Shown here: piece by piece, positions 9,146-18,612 of the stretch
Numbering within the stretch: position 1 is the stretch's first letter
Layout: each line of letters starts with the position of its first letter
Source of the DNA: an uncultured Tenacibaculum sp.
GTDB lineage: Bacteria; Bacteroidota; Bacteroidia; Flavobacteriales; Flavobacteriaceae
DNA: 64,000 nucleotides
Assembly: GCA_947497895.1 (NCBI GenBank)
Contig: CANMIL010000005.1
Location: 124,001 to 188,000, forward strand
Direction of reading: 5' to 3'
The notes under the pieces: generated by a model
Told to the model about the DNA's origin: nothing
Database searches by the model: none
The model's input: only the letters and a program-made list of their open reading frames with translations
Position numbers and translations under genes: made by a program

Positions 9146-10429
9146 TTAAGGTGCTATCACTAGTTCCTTCTTTATGGGTGGCATTGATACATCTATTAAG
9201 AGTGCTTCCTTGCTTCCTTTATATGTTTTGATTATTGGATTTCCTCCACGAGTTAATCCTTCAAATACTCCTTTATCTACTAAATCCCAAAGTGCATATT
9301 TCGCCTTTCCGTCAATGGTAAATAATCCGAAATGATTTTCAGAACCTCCTGGATTCTGTTGATCCTTCCATATTTCATCGAATGCCTCGAAATAAAAACA
9401 TGACATCCCTTCTTTCTCTGTCCAATCTCTCATGTGCTTGTAAAACAAAGCTTCTTTATATTCATCAGTAGCTTTTGAACCATTATTTCCGTAATGTTCA
9501 TTTGAATAACTAGCCCATCCTGTTTCGCCAATATGAATTGGTTTTTCAACTCCAATACTCTTCATATAACGTTCAACACCATGATATTGAGACTCCGCAT
9601 AACGTCGAGAACGTAACATCGATTCTTCAATTTTTTCAAGGCTCGACAAGCTATCTTCTTTATGAGCTACTCCCCAGAAACGAGGATTATAGTGAGTATC
9701 ATGCATTGGATATGTGTGCATTGAGATGAAGTCAACAGAAGCAATCAACTTATTTAAATCGTTATTGTGATATTCATTACTTCCACCTCCCCAAGAGGCA
9801 AAATTATCTGAACTAGTAATCCATAAATCTTTATCTAGCTTACCTTCTTTCTTTAAGTCCTGTAAATGATTTACCCATTTTAAGATAACAGCTGGTTGTA
9901 CATAATAGCTAGTGGCCCATTTTACCATGGCTTCATTACCAACAGCTATGATCTTCACGATATCTGGGTATTCGTTTGCTATTGCCACAGCTCGTCCAAT
10001 TTCTTCCTCATTTTGCTCACTTTCTACATTGTGATCAACAGGAAGACCTGTCCATGCATTTTTGCAGTCAATCCATGCTCCTAACATTATATACATTTCA
10101 AAAGCAGGATCTTTCTTTTTTAATTCACTAATAGCTTTCGCTAAATTAGCCGCATGAGGTAACTGAACATTATAGGTTCTTAATAATTTGATATTCATTG
10201 CGTGAAGAATTTTCATATCCTCTTTTAATTCTTCAATAGTAGGTTGAATATCTCTTGACTCTTTTCTATAACCACCATATGAAATGGCTAAGTAATTCGG
10301 GTTTCCTAATATATCTTTAGCTGTCACTTTTTTCTTGTTTGATGAATACTTTTCAACTTTATTTGGTTTCTGAGCACACGAAACAGTAATTAAAAAAATG
10401 AGTAGATATATGTGTGCTTGTATCTTCAT
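9146..10429 (-). CDS. GH17 beta-1,3-glucanase lipoprotein
   Basis: 427 residues with a signal peptide and lipobox ITVSC (Cys18). The GH17 domain has Glu166 in AVGNEAMVKW and Glu302 in HIGETGWASY. It is longer than, and clearly different from, the two cytosolic GH17 domains, so it is not a recent duplicate of them. As a lipoprotein it should cut beta-1,3-glucan outside the inner membrane. Its 91-base upstream gap contains the element GTATGTAGATT that also precedes the first gene of the locus. Confidence 0.88.
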   Translation of the reverse strand: MKIQAHIYLLIFLITVSCAQKPNKVEKYSSNKKKVTAKDILGNPNYLAISYGGYRKESRDIQPTIEELKEDMKILHAMNIKLLRTYNVQLPHAANLAKAISELKKKDPAFEMYIMLGAWIDCKNAWTGLPVDHNVESEQNEEEIGRAVAIANEYPDIVKIIAVGNEAMVKWATSYYVQPAVILKWVNHLQDLKKEGKLDKDLWITSSDNFASWGGGSNEYHNNDLNKLIASVDFISMHTYPMHDTHYNPRFWGVAHKEDSLSSLEKIEESMLRSRRYAESQYHGVERYMKSIGVEKPIHIGETGWASYSNEHYGNNGSKATDEYKEALFYKHMRDWTEKEGMSCFYFEAFDEIWKDQQNPGGSENHFGLFTIDGKAKYALWDLVDKGVFEGLTRGGNPIIKTYKGSKEALLIDVSMPPIKKELVIAP

Positions 10430-10463
10430 CTGTTTTATTTTGTTGTTATTTTGTAGCAGATGG

Positions 10464-10474
10464 AATCTACATAC
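10464..10474 (-). promoter_or_regulatory. Shared element upstream of the GH17 lipoprotein
   Basis: The 11-mer GTATGTAGATT lies 35 bases before the start at 10429. The same 11-mer is 57 bases before the start at 21792. Part of it (TAGATT) resembles a weak -7 box. It could be a promoter or operator shared by two transcription units of the locus. Confidence 0.3.
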
Positions 10475-10520
10475 CTACAACGATCATTTACGAACGCCAT
10501 AGGTATGATGATTACATTAT

Positions 10521-13500
10521 TTATTTTAGATGACCTATTTCAATGTCAACAATTATCTGTGATACTTCTCCAGATCTACTAAATACTTTTGTACTTGTTT
10601 CTAAGTCTAACTGAAGTCCTTTAGTAATCAATTTATTCCCTGATTTGTCAACTACTTCCAATTTAGATTCATTAGAAATTCGGTAGACAATAGGAACTTG
10701 GCAGTAGGTAAATCCTAACATTTTTTCATCCAGTTGAATTTCGTTTAGTTCTTGATTTAACCCAATATATTTGAATACTTTCGACTTAGATAAAAACTCA
10801 TCCTTTCGAAGTAAACATGGATCAAAGTATAAGGTTCCTTCTTTAACAAAAACACCTAATTCTCCAAAACGGCTTAATACATCTTCTTTTACCTGTCCCG
10901 TCATTCCAGGCTGCTGTGCTCCCTTCCCTGCAGGTGTATGAGAATATGGGTCCGTTGGAAATGCTCCGTATAATGTTGGTGATTTATGAACACCGATACC
11001 TTCATTAATTTCGTAATAATGCTCTAACAGTCTTCCAACGACTTCAGCGCTTTCTCCATCTTTGATTGCTTTTAAACAACACTCTTGAACCGCTAGTTGT
11101 AATTTGGAAACCATGTGCCAATAAATAGACCCTAAACCTTCATATCCATAGAATGTTCCAGAACGACCTGTAAAAGCCTTGTGGTTAAACACTTCTTCAA
11201 ATATTTGTAGCATTTCAGCCTTATCATTTTCTGAAACTTGTTGTGAAAGATTATCTATAGCCTCGGCTAGATCATTTGCATTTTTAAAGTTTCCGTTGAA
11301 GTGATATCCTCCACGAACATCTTGTTCCACTATTTTATCCAACTCATCATCAGAAATGCTTTTTAATAAGTTTGCATTTTCAATAGATTTTTGAGGAATC
11401 GTATTACGCTCCAAGAAACCTGGCAACTCTTTATTTGGATACAATAAATAACTGTATTGATCTGGACGGAAAAGCTTACTACTCTTCATAGCATCCAACG
11501 CTTTTAGCGCTTCATCAGAAGTTAAATAACCTGAACTTAACGAGGCTACTTGCCCTTCTAGCATTTCATCTAAATACGAGATTGATACTTCATTATGACT
11601 TTCTACAGTCATTAAATTGTATGCATGATATAAATTATCCTCCCTCTTATTTGCTTCAATTGAATGTTCTAAATAAGCCAAACTAACATCAACAAATTCT
11701 TTTAAAGAATCTAAATGAATTGATTCTTTTCTTCCTGAGAATGCATTATCATAAATATTTAATCTATAATCACTTGCAGGCTGCCCCAATCCATCTAAAA
11801 CAGTTTTTCTTTGGGCATTTGAAAACTTTCCAGACAACAAATTTTTGTGTGACTTCAGTGTGTTTAAAACACCATTAAAAAAAGTCACTAATTCCTTTGA
11901 AACCTCAACTGTTTCCGTATTAGTATTTCCAAAAACTTCTTTGAAAAAGTTCAAAAAACGACGCATATAGTATAAAGTTACCATTGAAACTCCGTTTCCT
12001 ACCAAAGCATTATTTGCATCATTCCATTCCGGACGTTGGGTATTCATCCAAATACCACCTTCAGGAATAAAGTTTGACATCTTCGCTAAAGTTGTTGCTA
12101 ATATTTTTTCTACGAAATTCACTTTGATTATAAAGCGATTTTCATCTCTTAATAAAGCTCCATCCGCTCCTAATTCACTGCGTCCTCTTCTGATTTCTTC
12201 ATCCGAATGCTCGTCAAAGTCAATCGTATCCTTAGGATTTCTTAGTAAATCTGCATATGATTTTATACGATAAGGAACATTTGCATAAACAAAGTTATTC
12301 TGAGTAAATAAGCTTTCTAATTTTTTTGGTTGATGATTTTCAACAAACTCTAAGAACTTTAATAAATATATAATTTGGTGATCTCCCCAATATCCAATAT
12401 AACTCCAAGGATCATCTGGCTCAATTGTCTCCCAATCAAAACCATCTTTTGTTACACGATACGGATTGTACCCATCAAAAGTTGTTGCATTCAAAAACTT
12501 ATGAATCATACTTTCAATAAAATCAGGATATGAATGTACTAACGCCTCCCAATTCTGGAAAATATCACGCCAGTTTCCTTCATAATCTAAAATTTTAGAA
12601 CCATCTTCATTTCTAGTATTGATTGAAAATTTATTCCAAGGCCTACTTGGATCTCCATGCCTTCTACTAAATTTCAATGGCATATACTCTAAACAAAGAC
12701 GACGGAAGTTAACATCGTTCGTTTCTGAAGCTATTTGTTTTAAAACCGCTAATGAAAATTTTTCAGGAAGCTTATCGATTATCTCTTCATTCTTGCGAGC
12801 TACTTTTCTATTGGCTTTTTGAATGTAGTTTTGGAAATCGTATCTTTCAATGGTATAATTATCGTCAAAAATACCACCTCTCATTATGTTAAATAATGTA
12901 TTAGAAAAATGACGTGTATCTCTTAATTGATCTGCTGTAACTTGAATTGCATCTGATGAAGCATTTAAACCAATTAATCGCTTAGTTCCTTTAACAACAT
13001 CATTGTAAACCTTGTCTTCTAAATCTCTATCCTTTAAAATATTTTCTGAAAGCTCAACAACATTACAATGATCTTGATTTACATTAGCAATCAACATCCA
13101 GCTTTCTCCAGTATTTGGATGAAGTTCTAAGGTTGTATTTACAAAATATGCTCCCTTTTCTGCCTTTACATCTTCTTCCTGACGTACGGTTTTACCTTCT
13201 CTAAAGTCTTTTAATTGAAGTGAAGAAAGTAGGTATTTCGGATTGTTTAAACCTAGCGACCAAACAATGTTAGCTTTCAAAGCCTCACTTGGTTCCGCCT
13301 TATCAACAATGATTGAACTTAAAGCATAAATTCCTAATCCAGTTCTTTTATCTAACTCGCTTCTTTTATAAGCATCGACCAGATTACTACTCGCTCTTTG
13401 TAAATCACTCCCTACACCATAAGGAATAATATTTTGAATTCCATCTAAAACCTCAACATTAATTGTTTCTTCAGAAGTATTTACCAATTCACTTCGGCGC

Positions 13501-13961
13501 ACAAAACCAAAGACATCACTAGAATTCCATTGGTATCGAAATACTAAATCTAAATCATGATTAATTTCTTCGAAAAGTACTTTATTCCCGTACTCATTCT
13601 TATAAAGATTCTGGGTTGTTTCAAATTTACCTTGAAAGCGATCTGAAAATGGTTCCCAAATATGAAATTTATCGTGCTTATGTACTTGGAATATCGATTT
13701 ACTTCCAGTAATATCCGCACTTTCAGTTATTTTATCATCTGTATAATAAGGGAATAATGAAAACTCTGCATTCTGCCGTCCTGCTGTTAATCCTCCATTA
13801 CTAGAAATAAACATCCAGTGATTTGAAGCACTCACAATACTCATGAAAAATGGGCGCATTTCATCACTATTCGAAATTTTGAAAAATTTTTCACCGTTAA
13901 TTACGGTTTTTCCTAAAGAAACTTTCTTCATTACGTCTTTCTTTAAAGTAGAATTTATCAT
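10521..13961 (-). CDS. Beta-1,3-glucan phosphorylase, GH149-like
   Basis: 1146 residues without a signal peptide, so cytosolic. The N-terminal beta-sandwich (about 1-330), helical linker and (alpha/alpha)6 barrel, and the motif QRPEWNDANN with a likely catalytic Asp648, match the large inverting phosphorylases of clan GH-Q; length and context fit GH149, with GH161 as the alternative. These enzymes use phosphate to release glucose 1-phosphate from beta-1,3-oligoglucans, saving ATP. It is the first gene after the terminator at 14149, so it probably has its own promoter, and is followed by the GH17 lipoprotein. An in-frame second ATG (codon 11) is also a possible start. Confidence 0.8.
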   Translation of the reverse strand: MINSTLKKDVMKKVSLGKTVINGEKFFKISNSDEMRPFFMSIVSASNHWMFISSNGGLTAGRQNAEFSLFPYYTDDKITESADITGSKSIFQVHKHDKFHIWEPFSDRFQGKFETTQNLYKNEYGNKVLFEEINHDLDLVFRYQWNSSDVFGFVRRSELVNTSEETINVEVLDGIQNIIPYGVGSDLQRASSNLVDAYKRSELDKRTGLGIYALSSIIVDKAEPSEALKANIVWSLGLNNPKYLLSSLQLKDFREGKTVRQEEDVKAEKGAYFVNTTLELHPNTGESWMLIANVNQDHCNVVELSENILKDRDLEDKVYNDVVKGTKRLIGLNASSDAIQVTADQLRDTRHFSNTLFNIMRGGIFDDNYTIERYDFQNYIQKANRKVARKNEEIIDKLPEKFSLAVLKQIASETNDVNFRRLCLEYMPLKFSRRHGDPSRPWNKFSINTRNEDGSKILDYEGNWRDIFQNWEALVHSYPDFIESMIHKFLNATTFDGYNPYRVTKDGFDWETIEPDDPWSYIGYWGDHQIIYLLKFLEFVENHQPKKLESLFTQNNFVYANVPYRIKSYADLLRNPKDTIDFDEHSDEEIRRGRSELGADGALLRDENRFIIKVNFVEKILATTLAKMSNFIPEGGIWMNTQRPEWNDANNALVGNGVSMVTLYYMRRFLNFFKEVFGNTNTETVEVSKELVTFFNGVLNTLKSHKNLLSGKFSNAQRKTVLDGLGQPASDYRLNIYDNAFSGRKESIHLDSLKEFVDVSLAYLEHSIEANKREDNLYHAYNLMTVESHNEVSISYLDEMLEGQVASLSSGYLTSDEALKALDAMKSSKLFRPDQYSYLLYPNKELPGFLERNTIPQKSIENANLLKSISDDELDKIVEQDVRGGYHFNGNFKNANDLAEAIDNLSQQVSENDKAEMLQIFEEVFNHKAFTGRSGTFYGYEGLGSIYWHMVSKLQLAVQECCLKAIKDGESAEVVGRLLEHYYEINEGIGVHKSPTLYGAFPTDPYSHTPAGKGAQQPGMTGQVKEDVLSRFGELGVFVKEGTLYFDPCLLRKDEFLSKSKVFKYIGLNQELNEIQLDEKMLGFTYCQVPIVYRISNESKLEVVDKSGNKLITKGLQLDLETSTKVFSRSGEVSQIIVDIEIGHLK

Positions 13962-14148
13962 CTCTTATATTTTATCAATACTTATCTTGTATTCAATTAT
14001 GCATCAGACAATACACTCCCCATTAAAACACATCATATCAAAAAAAATAAGAGTGTTTTAAATTCCATCATGGTCATTGCCAAACTAAAATTCAAGAAAA
14101 TGTTTTCTTATATAGAGTTCTAATACATTTATTAGGGTTTGATTTAAA

Positions 14149-14172
14149 AAGGCCAAGAAAGAACTTGGCCTT
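14149..14172. terminator. Bidirectional terminator splitting the glucan locus
   Basis: A perfect 9-bp stem (AAGGCCAAG / CTTGGCCTT, 6-base loop) has T runs on both strands. It lies 62 bases after the stop of the 699-residue lipoprotein gene and separates the four genes 21792-14234 from the five genes 13961-4366. Confidence 0.75.
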
Positions 14173-14233
14173 TTCATTTTTTAGATACCTAATTCTGCTA
14201 AAATTGTATCTTATATTATTGAATTAAGTGAAT

Positions 14234-16333
14234 TTACTCTTGAATTATATCATCAATGTAATAGGTTTCTTCTGAAGCTGTTGTTTCACCATCAGTTCCA
14301 TCAGGATTGTCTGGTTTAATAACTAATTTGTTAAAATCCTGATCTGTGATGTTTGGTAATCCTGCTATGTTAAAGGTTACAGAAACTTCTGTCCATTCAT
14401 TAGCGTTCGGAACTTCTACAAATACCGGAGCGGGAAGACCAGCCATGCTAGGAACGGGGTCTGCAGACAATTCGAACCTGAATGTTGTATTCGCTTTTGA
14501 TGAATATACTTTAAACTTAAAGGTAGTCGAACTACTTAAGTCAAAATTATTAGCAAATACATTTTGAAAACCTGCCCAACGATTTGCTCCAGCACCTTTC
14601 ACTGCTTTTAGAACATAATCAGAAGTATTTATTCCTGCTTTGTTTGGATTTTCAGCAAGTTCAGTAGTCATGGTAGAAGCCCCTGTAAAAGTAGATATAA
14701 ATGACTCACAAGTTTCAAAGTTTACGGGAAGGCTTGTTGCATCAACAGGTGTACCAGTACATCCAGAAGTTCCTCCTCCACCTCCGCCACCAGAGGTATT
14801 CTTTCCTGCTTTAAGATCATCAAAATAGTATACATCTCCATCACAAGCTGCATTTCTTTCAAAATAAACGATCATACTCTTATAAGTACCTGTAGTAATA
14901 TCAGAGAAGTCAAAAGTTAATTCCTGCCATACTCCCACTTCAGTAATTTCAGCAACTTTCTCTACAGCTGGATCTACATTAGGATGCGGTAATCTTTCTA
15001 ATCTTAATGTTACAGATGTTGTCTGGTTTTCAGCATAAACCTTCATTTTAAACACCTTATCACTAAATGATGTCAAATCAATTGCTGTTGGTATTTCCGT
15101 TCCTACTCCTGACCAAGTTTCACAACCTGGCGATTTAGTCACCTTTTGTACTTTACAACTCATATTACCCTCTGTTAAACTAGGGTTATCAACAATTTCC
15201 GCCGCAATATTCCCAAATGCATCAAAAGAATGATCACCTGTTTGGAATGTCCAATTAAAATTATCTGAAGCTACATCAATATTTTCAGTTGTCTCTGGCA
15301 CACAAGTTACTTCAGTAACTTCAACAGTTCTGCTGACTTCAGTAGCCGCATTACCCGCTGCATCACTTACATTATACGTTATTGTATATGTTCCTAAAGT
15401 ACTAGTATCGACCGTGTCACCTCCTACAACAATATTCGCTGAAATATCTCCATCTACATTATCTGTAGCTGTAGCACCTGGGTCAGTAAAAGTTGCTCCT
15501 TGATTAACACTCATAGAAGCATCACCATTTAATGAGATTACTGGAGCTGTAACATCTACAGTTTCCGTTTGCATAATATCATCAAAATAAAATGAACCTG
15601 CCGAGTTACCAGGACCATCAACAAAAACAGTCAATCTATTATAACTAGCTGCAGAATCAAAAGTAAAAATTAATTCTTCCCAACCTGTTCCTCCATGAGT
15701 AACTGCCATTTCAATAGCTGCCGCAGATCCTTCTTCTAACTTCAATAATACGGGAACTGATGTTTCAGCCCATACTTTCATTTTTATTGTTTTATCAGTA
15801 GTTAAATCTACAGATGCATCTAAGTCATAGAAAAAACCTTCCCAATTTGCACCACTATTTGTTAGTTTTCCAACTTTTGAAGCAGTAGCATTTGCTCCGC
15901 CAACGTCAGGATTGTCAACTACTTCGAAAGCAGTTCCATTAAAAAGTGTTACCTCATCATACTTCACATTTGCTTCATCAAAACTTATAGGTAATCTTAC
16001 TGGAACTGGAATATTAATATATACCTTATCCTCAAAAGTTTCAGATGCTCCAGAAGCATGTGTTGCTTTTAACGTAACTGTATACTCACCTGTTTCATAT
16101 GTTTTTGTAGGATTCACTTCTGTAGATGTGTTTCCATCTCCAAAATCCCATTCATATCTATCAGCATTTTCTGATATATTGATAAATTTTACCAAACCAA
16201 TTTCTTGGTTAACAGTATATGTAAAACCAGCTTTTACACTTGGTAGAACAACATCTTCTTCCTCACATGCAGAAAAAGAAATGATCAATAAAAAGATCGA
16301 TAGTAACTTTATATTTTTTATAATTTGTTTCAT
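14234..16333 (-). CDS. Surface glycan-binding lipoprotein with PKD and CBM-like modules
   Basis: 699 residues. Lipobox SFSAC (Cys23) is followed by acidic residues EEED, a pattern often linked to surface export of lipoproteins in this phylum. Domains in order: PKD (about 30-108), a jelly-roll CBM-like module (110-260), a DUF5011/HYR-type Ig domain (265-345), a second CBM-like module (350-515), a glycine linker, and a third CBM-like module (about 530-699). Repeated text such as YYFDDIM / YYFDDLK / YYIDDII closes each binding module. No catalytic motif is seen. It most likely binds laminarin-type glucan at the cell surface, taking the place of SusE/F-type proteins. Confidence 0.8.
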   Translation of the reverse strand: MKQIIKNIKLLSIFLLIISFSACEEEDVVLPSVKAGFTYTVNQEIGLVKFINISENADRYEWDFGDGNTSTEVNPTKTYETGEYTVTLKATHASGASETFEDKVYINIPVPVRLPISFDEANVKYDEVTLFNGTAFEVVDNPDVGGANATASKVGKLTNSGANWEGFFYDLDASVDLTTDKTIKMKVWAETSVPVLLKLEEGSAAAIEMAVTHGGTGWEELIFTFDSAASYNRLTVFVDGPGNSAGSFYFDDIMQTETVDVTAPVISLNGDASMSVNQGATFTDPGATATDNVDGDISANIVVGGDTVDTSTLGTYTITYNVSDAAGNAATEVSRTVEVTEVTCVPETTENIDVASDNFNWTFQTGDHSFDAFGNIAAEIVDNPSLTEGNMSCKVQKVTKSPGCETWSGVGTEIPTAIDLTSFSDKVFKMKVYAENQTTSVTLRLERLPHPNVDPAVEKVAEITEVGVWQELTFDFSDITTGTYKSMIVYFERNAACDGDVYYFDDLKAGKNTSGGGGGGGTSGCTGTPVDATSLPVNFETCESFISTFTGASTMTTELAENPNKAGINTSDYVLKAVKGAGANRWAGFQNVFANNFDLSSSTTFKFKVYSSKANTTFRFELSADPVPSMAGLPAPVFVEVPNANEWTEVSVTFNIAGLPNITDQDFNKLVIKPDNPDGTDGETTASEETYYIDDIIQE

Positions 16334-16354
16334 TGTAATGTCTTTTAAAATTGG

Positions 16355-17182
16355 TTATTGTTTGTACACTCTTACGTAATCAACTAGCATACGTTGTGGA
16401 AAAACAGTAGTGGCATCAGGTGCTCCAAGGAAATCACCTCCTACTGCTAAATTGATGATAATGAAAAACGGTTGATCAAAAACCCATTCTCCTGTAACAT
16501 CTTCTCTTGTAATTTGATTATACAGCACATCGTCTACATAATAATTTACATAATCGGGTCCCCATTCAATTCCAAAAACATGAAAACCAGTATCGAATCT
16601 ATCATTTTCTAAGGTATAGCTTTTAGTAACTGAGTTTCCTGCTGAATATCCAGGTCCATGCATACTACCATGAATTACTGTAGGCTCTTGCCCTCTAAAC
16701 TCCATGACATCAAGCTCACCACATTGCGGCCAGCCAACAGTATCAATATTTGACCCTAACAACCAAAATGCTGGCCATATTCCCTGACCATAAGGCATTT
16801 TAATTCTTGCTTCAAAACGTCCGTAAGTTTGATCAAATAATCCTTGTGTTTTAATTCTTGCAGAAGTATATGAAGCCCCATTAAAATTTTCTTGTTCTGC
16901 AGAAATAATTAAGACACCGTTTTGAACAGTAACGTTCTTAGCATCATTCGTATAATATTGTAACTCGTTGTTTCCCCATCCATTGGTCCCTGTTCCGATA
17001 TCATATGCCCAGATAGAACTATCAAGTACTCCATCCGTGTCAAAGTCATCTCCCATCACCAAGTTTGTAAAAGTAGCTACAGTTTGTTCTTCACTATTAT
17101 TACATCCTAAAGAGATAATTAAAAGCATCAATAAAGAACATTTGAAGATGCCGTTTTTCATTATTTTATGTTTTCGATTCAT
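16355..17182 (-). CDS. GH16 laminarinase (endo-beta-1,3-glucanase) lipoprotein
   Basis: 275 residues. Lipobox ISLGC (Cys27) and a compact GH16 jelly roll. The catalytic signature GELDVMEF gives nucleophile Glu156 and acid/base Glu161, the laminarinase type with the extra Met between Asp and Glu. It would cut the beta-1,3 main chain. It starts 25 bases after the stop of the 464-residue lipoprotein gene. A second ATG at codon 8 gives a more typical signal peptide start (MKNGIFKC), so the true start may be at 17161. Confidence 0.92.
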   Translation of the reverse strand: MNRKHKIMKNGIFKCSLLMLLIISLGCNNSEEQTVATFTNLVMGDDFDTDGVLDSSIWAYDIGTGTNGWGNNELQYYTNDAKNVTVQNGVLIISAEQENFNGASYTSARIKTQGLFDQTYGRFEARIKMPYGQGIWPAFWLLGSNIDTVGWPQCGELDVMEFRGQEPTVIHGSMHGPGYSAGNSVTKSYTLENDRFDTGFHVFGIEWGPDYVNYYVDDVLYNQITREDVTGEWVFDQPFFIIINLAVGGDFLGAPDATTVFPQRMLVDYVRVYKQ

Positions 17183-17207
17183 ATTTCTTGATTTAGCTAT
17201 GGATAGT

Positions 17208-18602
17208 TTAATTGTAGAAATAAATATTATCTACATAGAAATTTGTTAAATTGGTACCCTCATTACTATAAATGAGTAAACCAAGTTTATTCTTATTCGC
17301 AAGACTCAAATTGAAATCGAGACTTGACCAATTTCCTTCAGATAATTGTGCACTGCTAATTGTGATATCCTGATTTGTGTCATCTCCTCCTCCATCGGCT
17401 CCGTCGGCTCCAAAATCTCTAATCGTTATTTTTAACTGTGCTCCCGCATCCAAAGTTCCTGGTATGTAAATATCAAAATGTACTTTTTGCATTGCACTAG
17501 CATCAACTGTAGGGTTACTAAAACTTGTTCCTACGAAGTTAAAATTGGTATAGTTTAAGATTTTATCTCCATTAATATCAAAATCCTCAGATTGTGTTGT
17601 TTGAAATGGAGCCCAAAAGCCATTAAAATAATCAACTGGCACACTTGTATAGGCCTCACTGAAAATAGAAATCACCTGATTAGCTGGAACAGTAGGTGCG
17701 GCTGGTAATTCAAAATCACCTAAAGAAGAGAGTGTTAAAGAACCCGCTGCTGCAACATTTCCTAAAGTTGCGGTAATTGTAGTTTCTCCAGCACCATGGA
17801 CAGTAACCTCTCCTAATTCATTTACTGTTGCAACACTTTCATTCGAAGAGCTATACGTAAAATAAGATGGAGCTACCGCGAAAGTAATGTCTTCTCCCGA
17901 TCCTAGATTGAATGTTTGAGTTCCAGAAATTTGCGTAACGATTCCATTGAATGTTTGTCGTGTAATCGTTTCTCCATTCATTATGGCTGGTCTTGGTTGC
18001 GCTACAGTTCCTAGTTTTTCAAACTTTAGTTCATCAATCCAGAAAGTATACCCTCCTTCATCATTTTCATTCTCCGCTCCTTCAGCGTACCAAAACATTC
18101 CTTTTTCTTGATCCAACTTAGAAGGATCTGGAATAGGTATCACGTACTTCGTCCAAACCGTTGATAACTGCAAGTTTTCCACAGTTACTCTATATTTATT
18201 ATTGGTATCACCATCAATACCAAAACCTATTTCATTAATGTCTGCTCCTTGAGAAGCTTTTGCCCAAAAAGTTAAAGCATCGTACCCAGTTAAGTCTCTC
18301 GGACCTAAACTTTGAAATGTGGCTCCTCCATATCCAACTCCAAACACAGGGATATCGAAACGCATTGAAGCCGTTCCCTGATATTTTACATCGCTATCCA
18401 CAGAAAAAGCTTCTGCAAATGAACCTCCAAAAGGAAAATAATCCAATCCTCCTTCAAAATTATCAAGAAAAATATTTCCATTCGTTGGATAGGTTGCCAA
18501 TTCAGCGTCTTCAGTAAGTCCTCGTTCACAACTTACTGTTGACAGTAAAATCAAACCTAGAAATAAGCTGATTTTAGCGTATATATATTTTTTAGTCTTC
18601 AT
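17208..18602 (-). CDS. Carbohydrate-binding surface lipoprotein with Ig-like domain
   Basis: 464 residues with lipobox STVSC (Cys25). It contains a CBM-like jelly roll (about 40-195, ending in YTFWIDELKFE), a BIG2-type bacterial Ig domain (about 205-290, with the hallmark SVATVNELGEVTVHGAGETTITAT region) and a second jelly roll (about 305-464, ending in FYVDNIYFYN). No catalytic residues are visible. Placed between the barrel-fused glycosidase and the laminarinase, it probably holds glucan at the cell surface. It starts 10 bases after the stop of the preceding gene. Confidence 0.75.
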   Translation of the reverse strand: MKTKKYIYAKISLFLGLILLSTVSCERGLTEDAELATYPTNGNIFLDNFEGGLDYFPFGGSFAEAFSVDSDVKYQGTASMRFDIPVFGVGYGGATFQSLGPRDLTGYDALTFWAKASQGADINEIGFGIDGDTNNKYRVTVENLQLSTVWTKYVIPIPDPSKLDQEKGMFWYAEGAENENDEGGYTFWIDELKFEKLGTVAQPRPAIMNGETITRQTFNGIVTQISGTQTFNLGSGEDITFAVAPSYFTYSSSNESVATVNELGEVTVHGAGETTITATLGNVAAAGSLTLSSLGDFELPAAPTVPANQVISIFSEAYTSVPVDYFNGFWAPFQTTQSEDFDINGDKILNYTNFNFVGTSFSNPTVDASAMQKVHFDIYIPGTLDAGAQLKITIRDFGADGADGGGDDTNQDITISSAQLSEGNWSSLDFNLSLANKNKLGLLIYSNEGTNLTNFYVDNIYFYN

Positions 18603-18612
18603 CTTATTATTT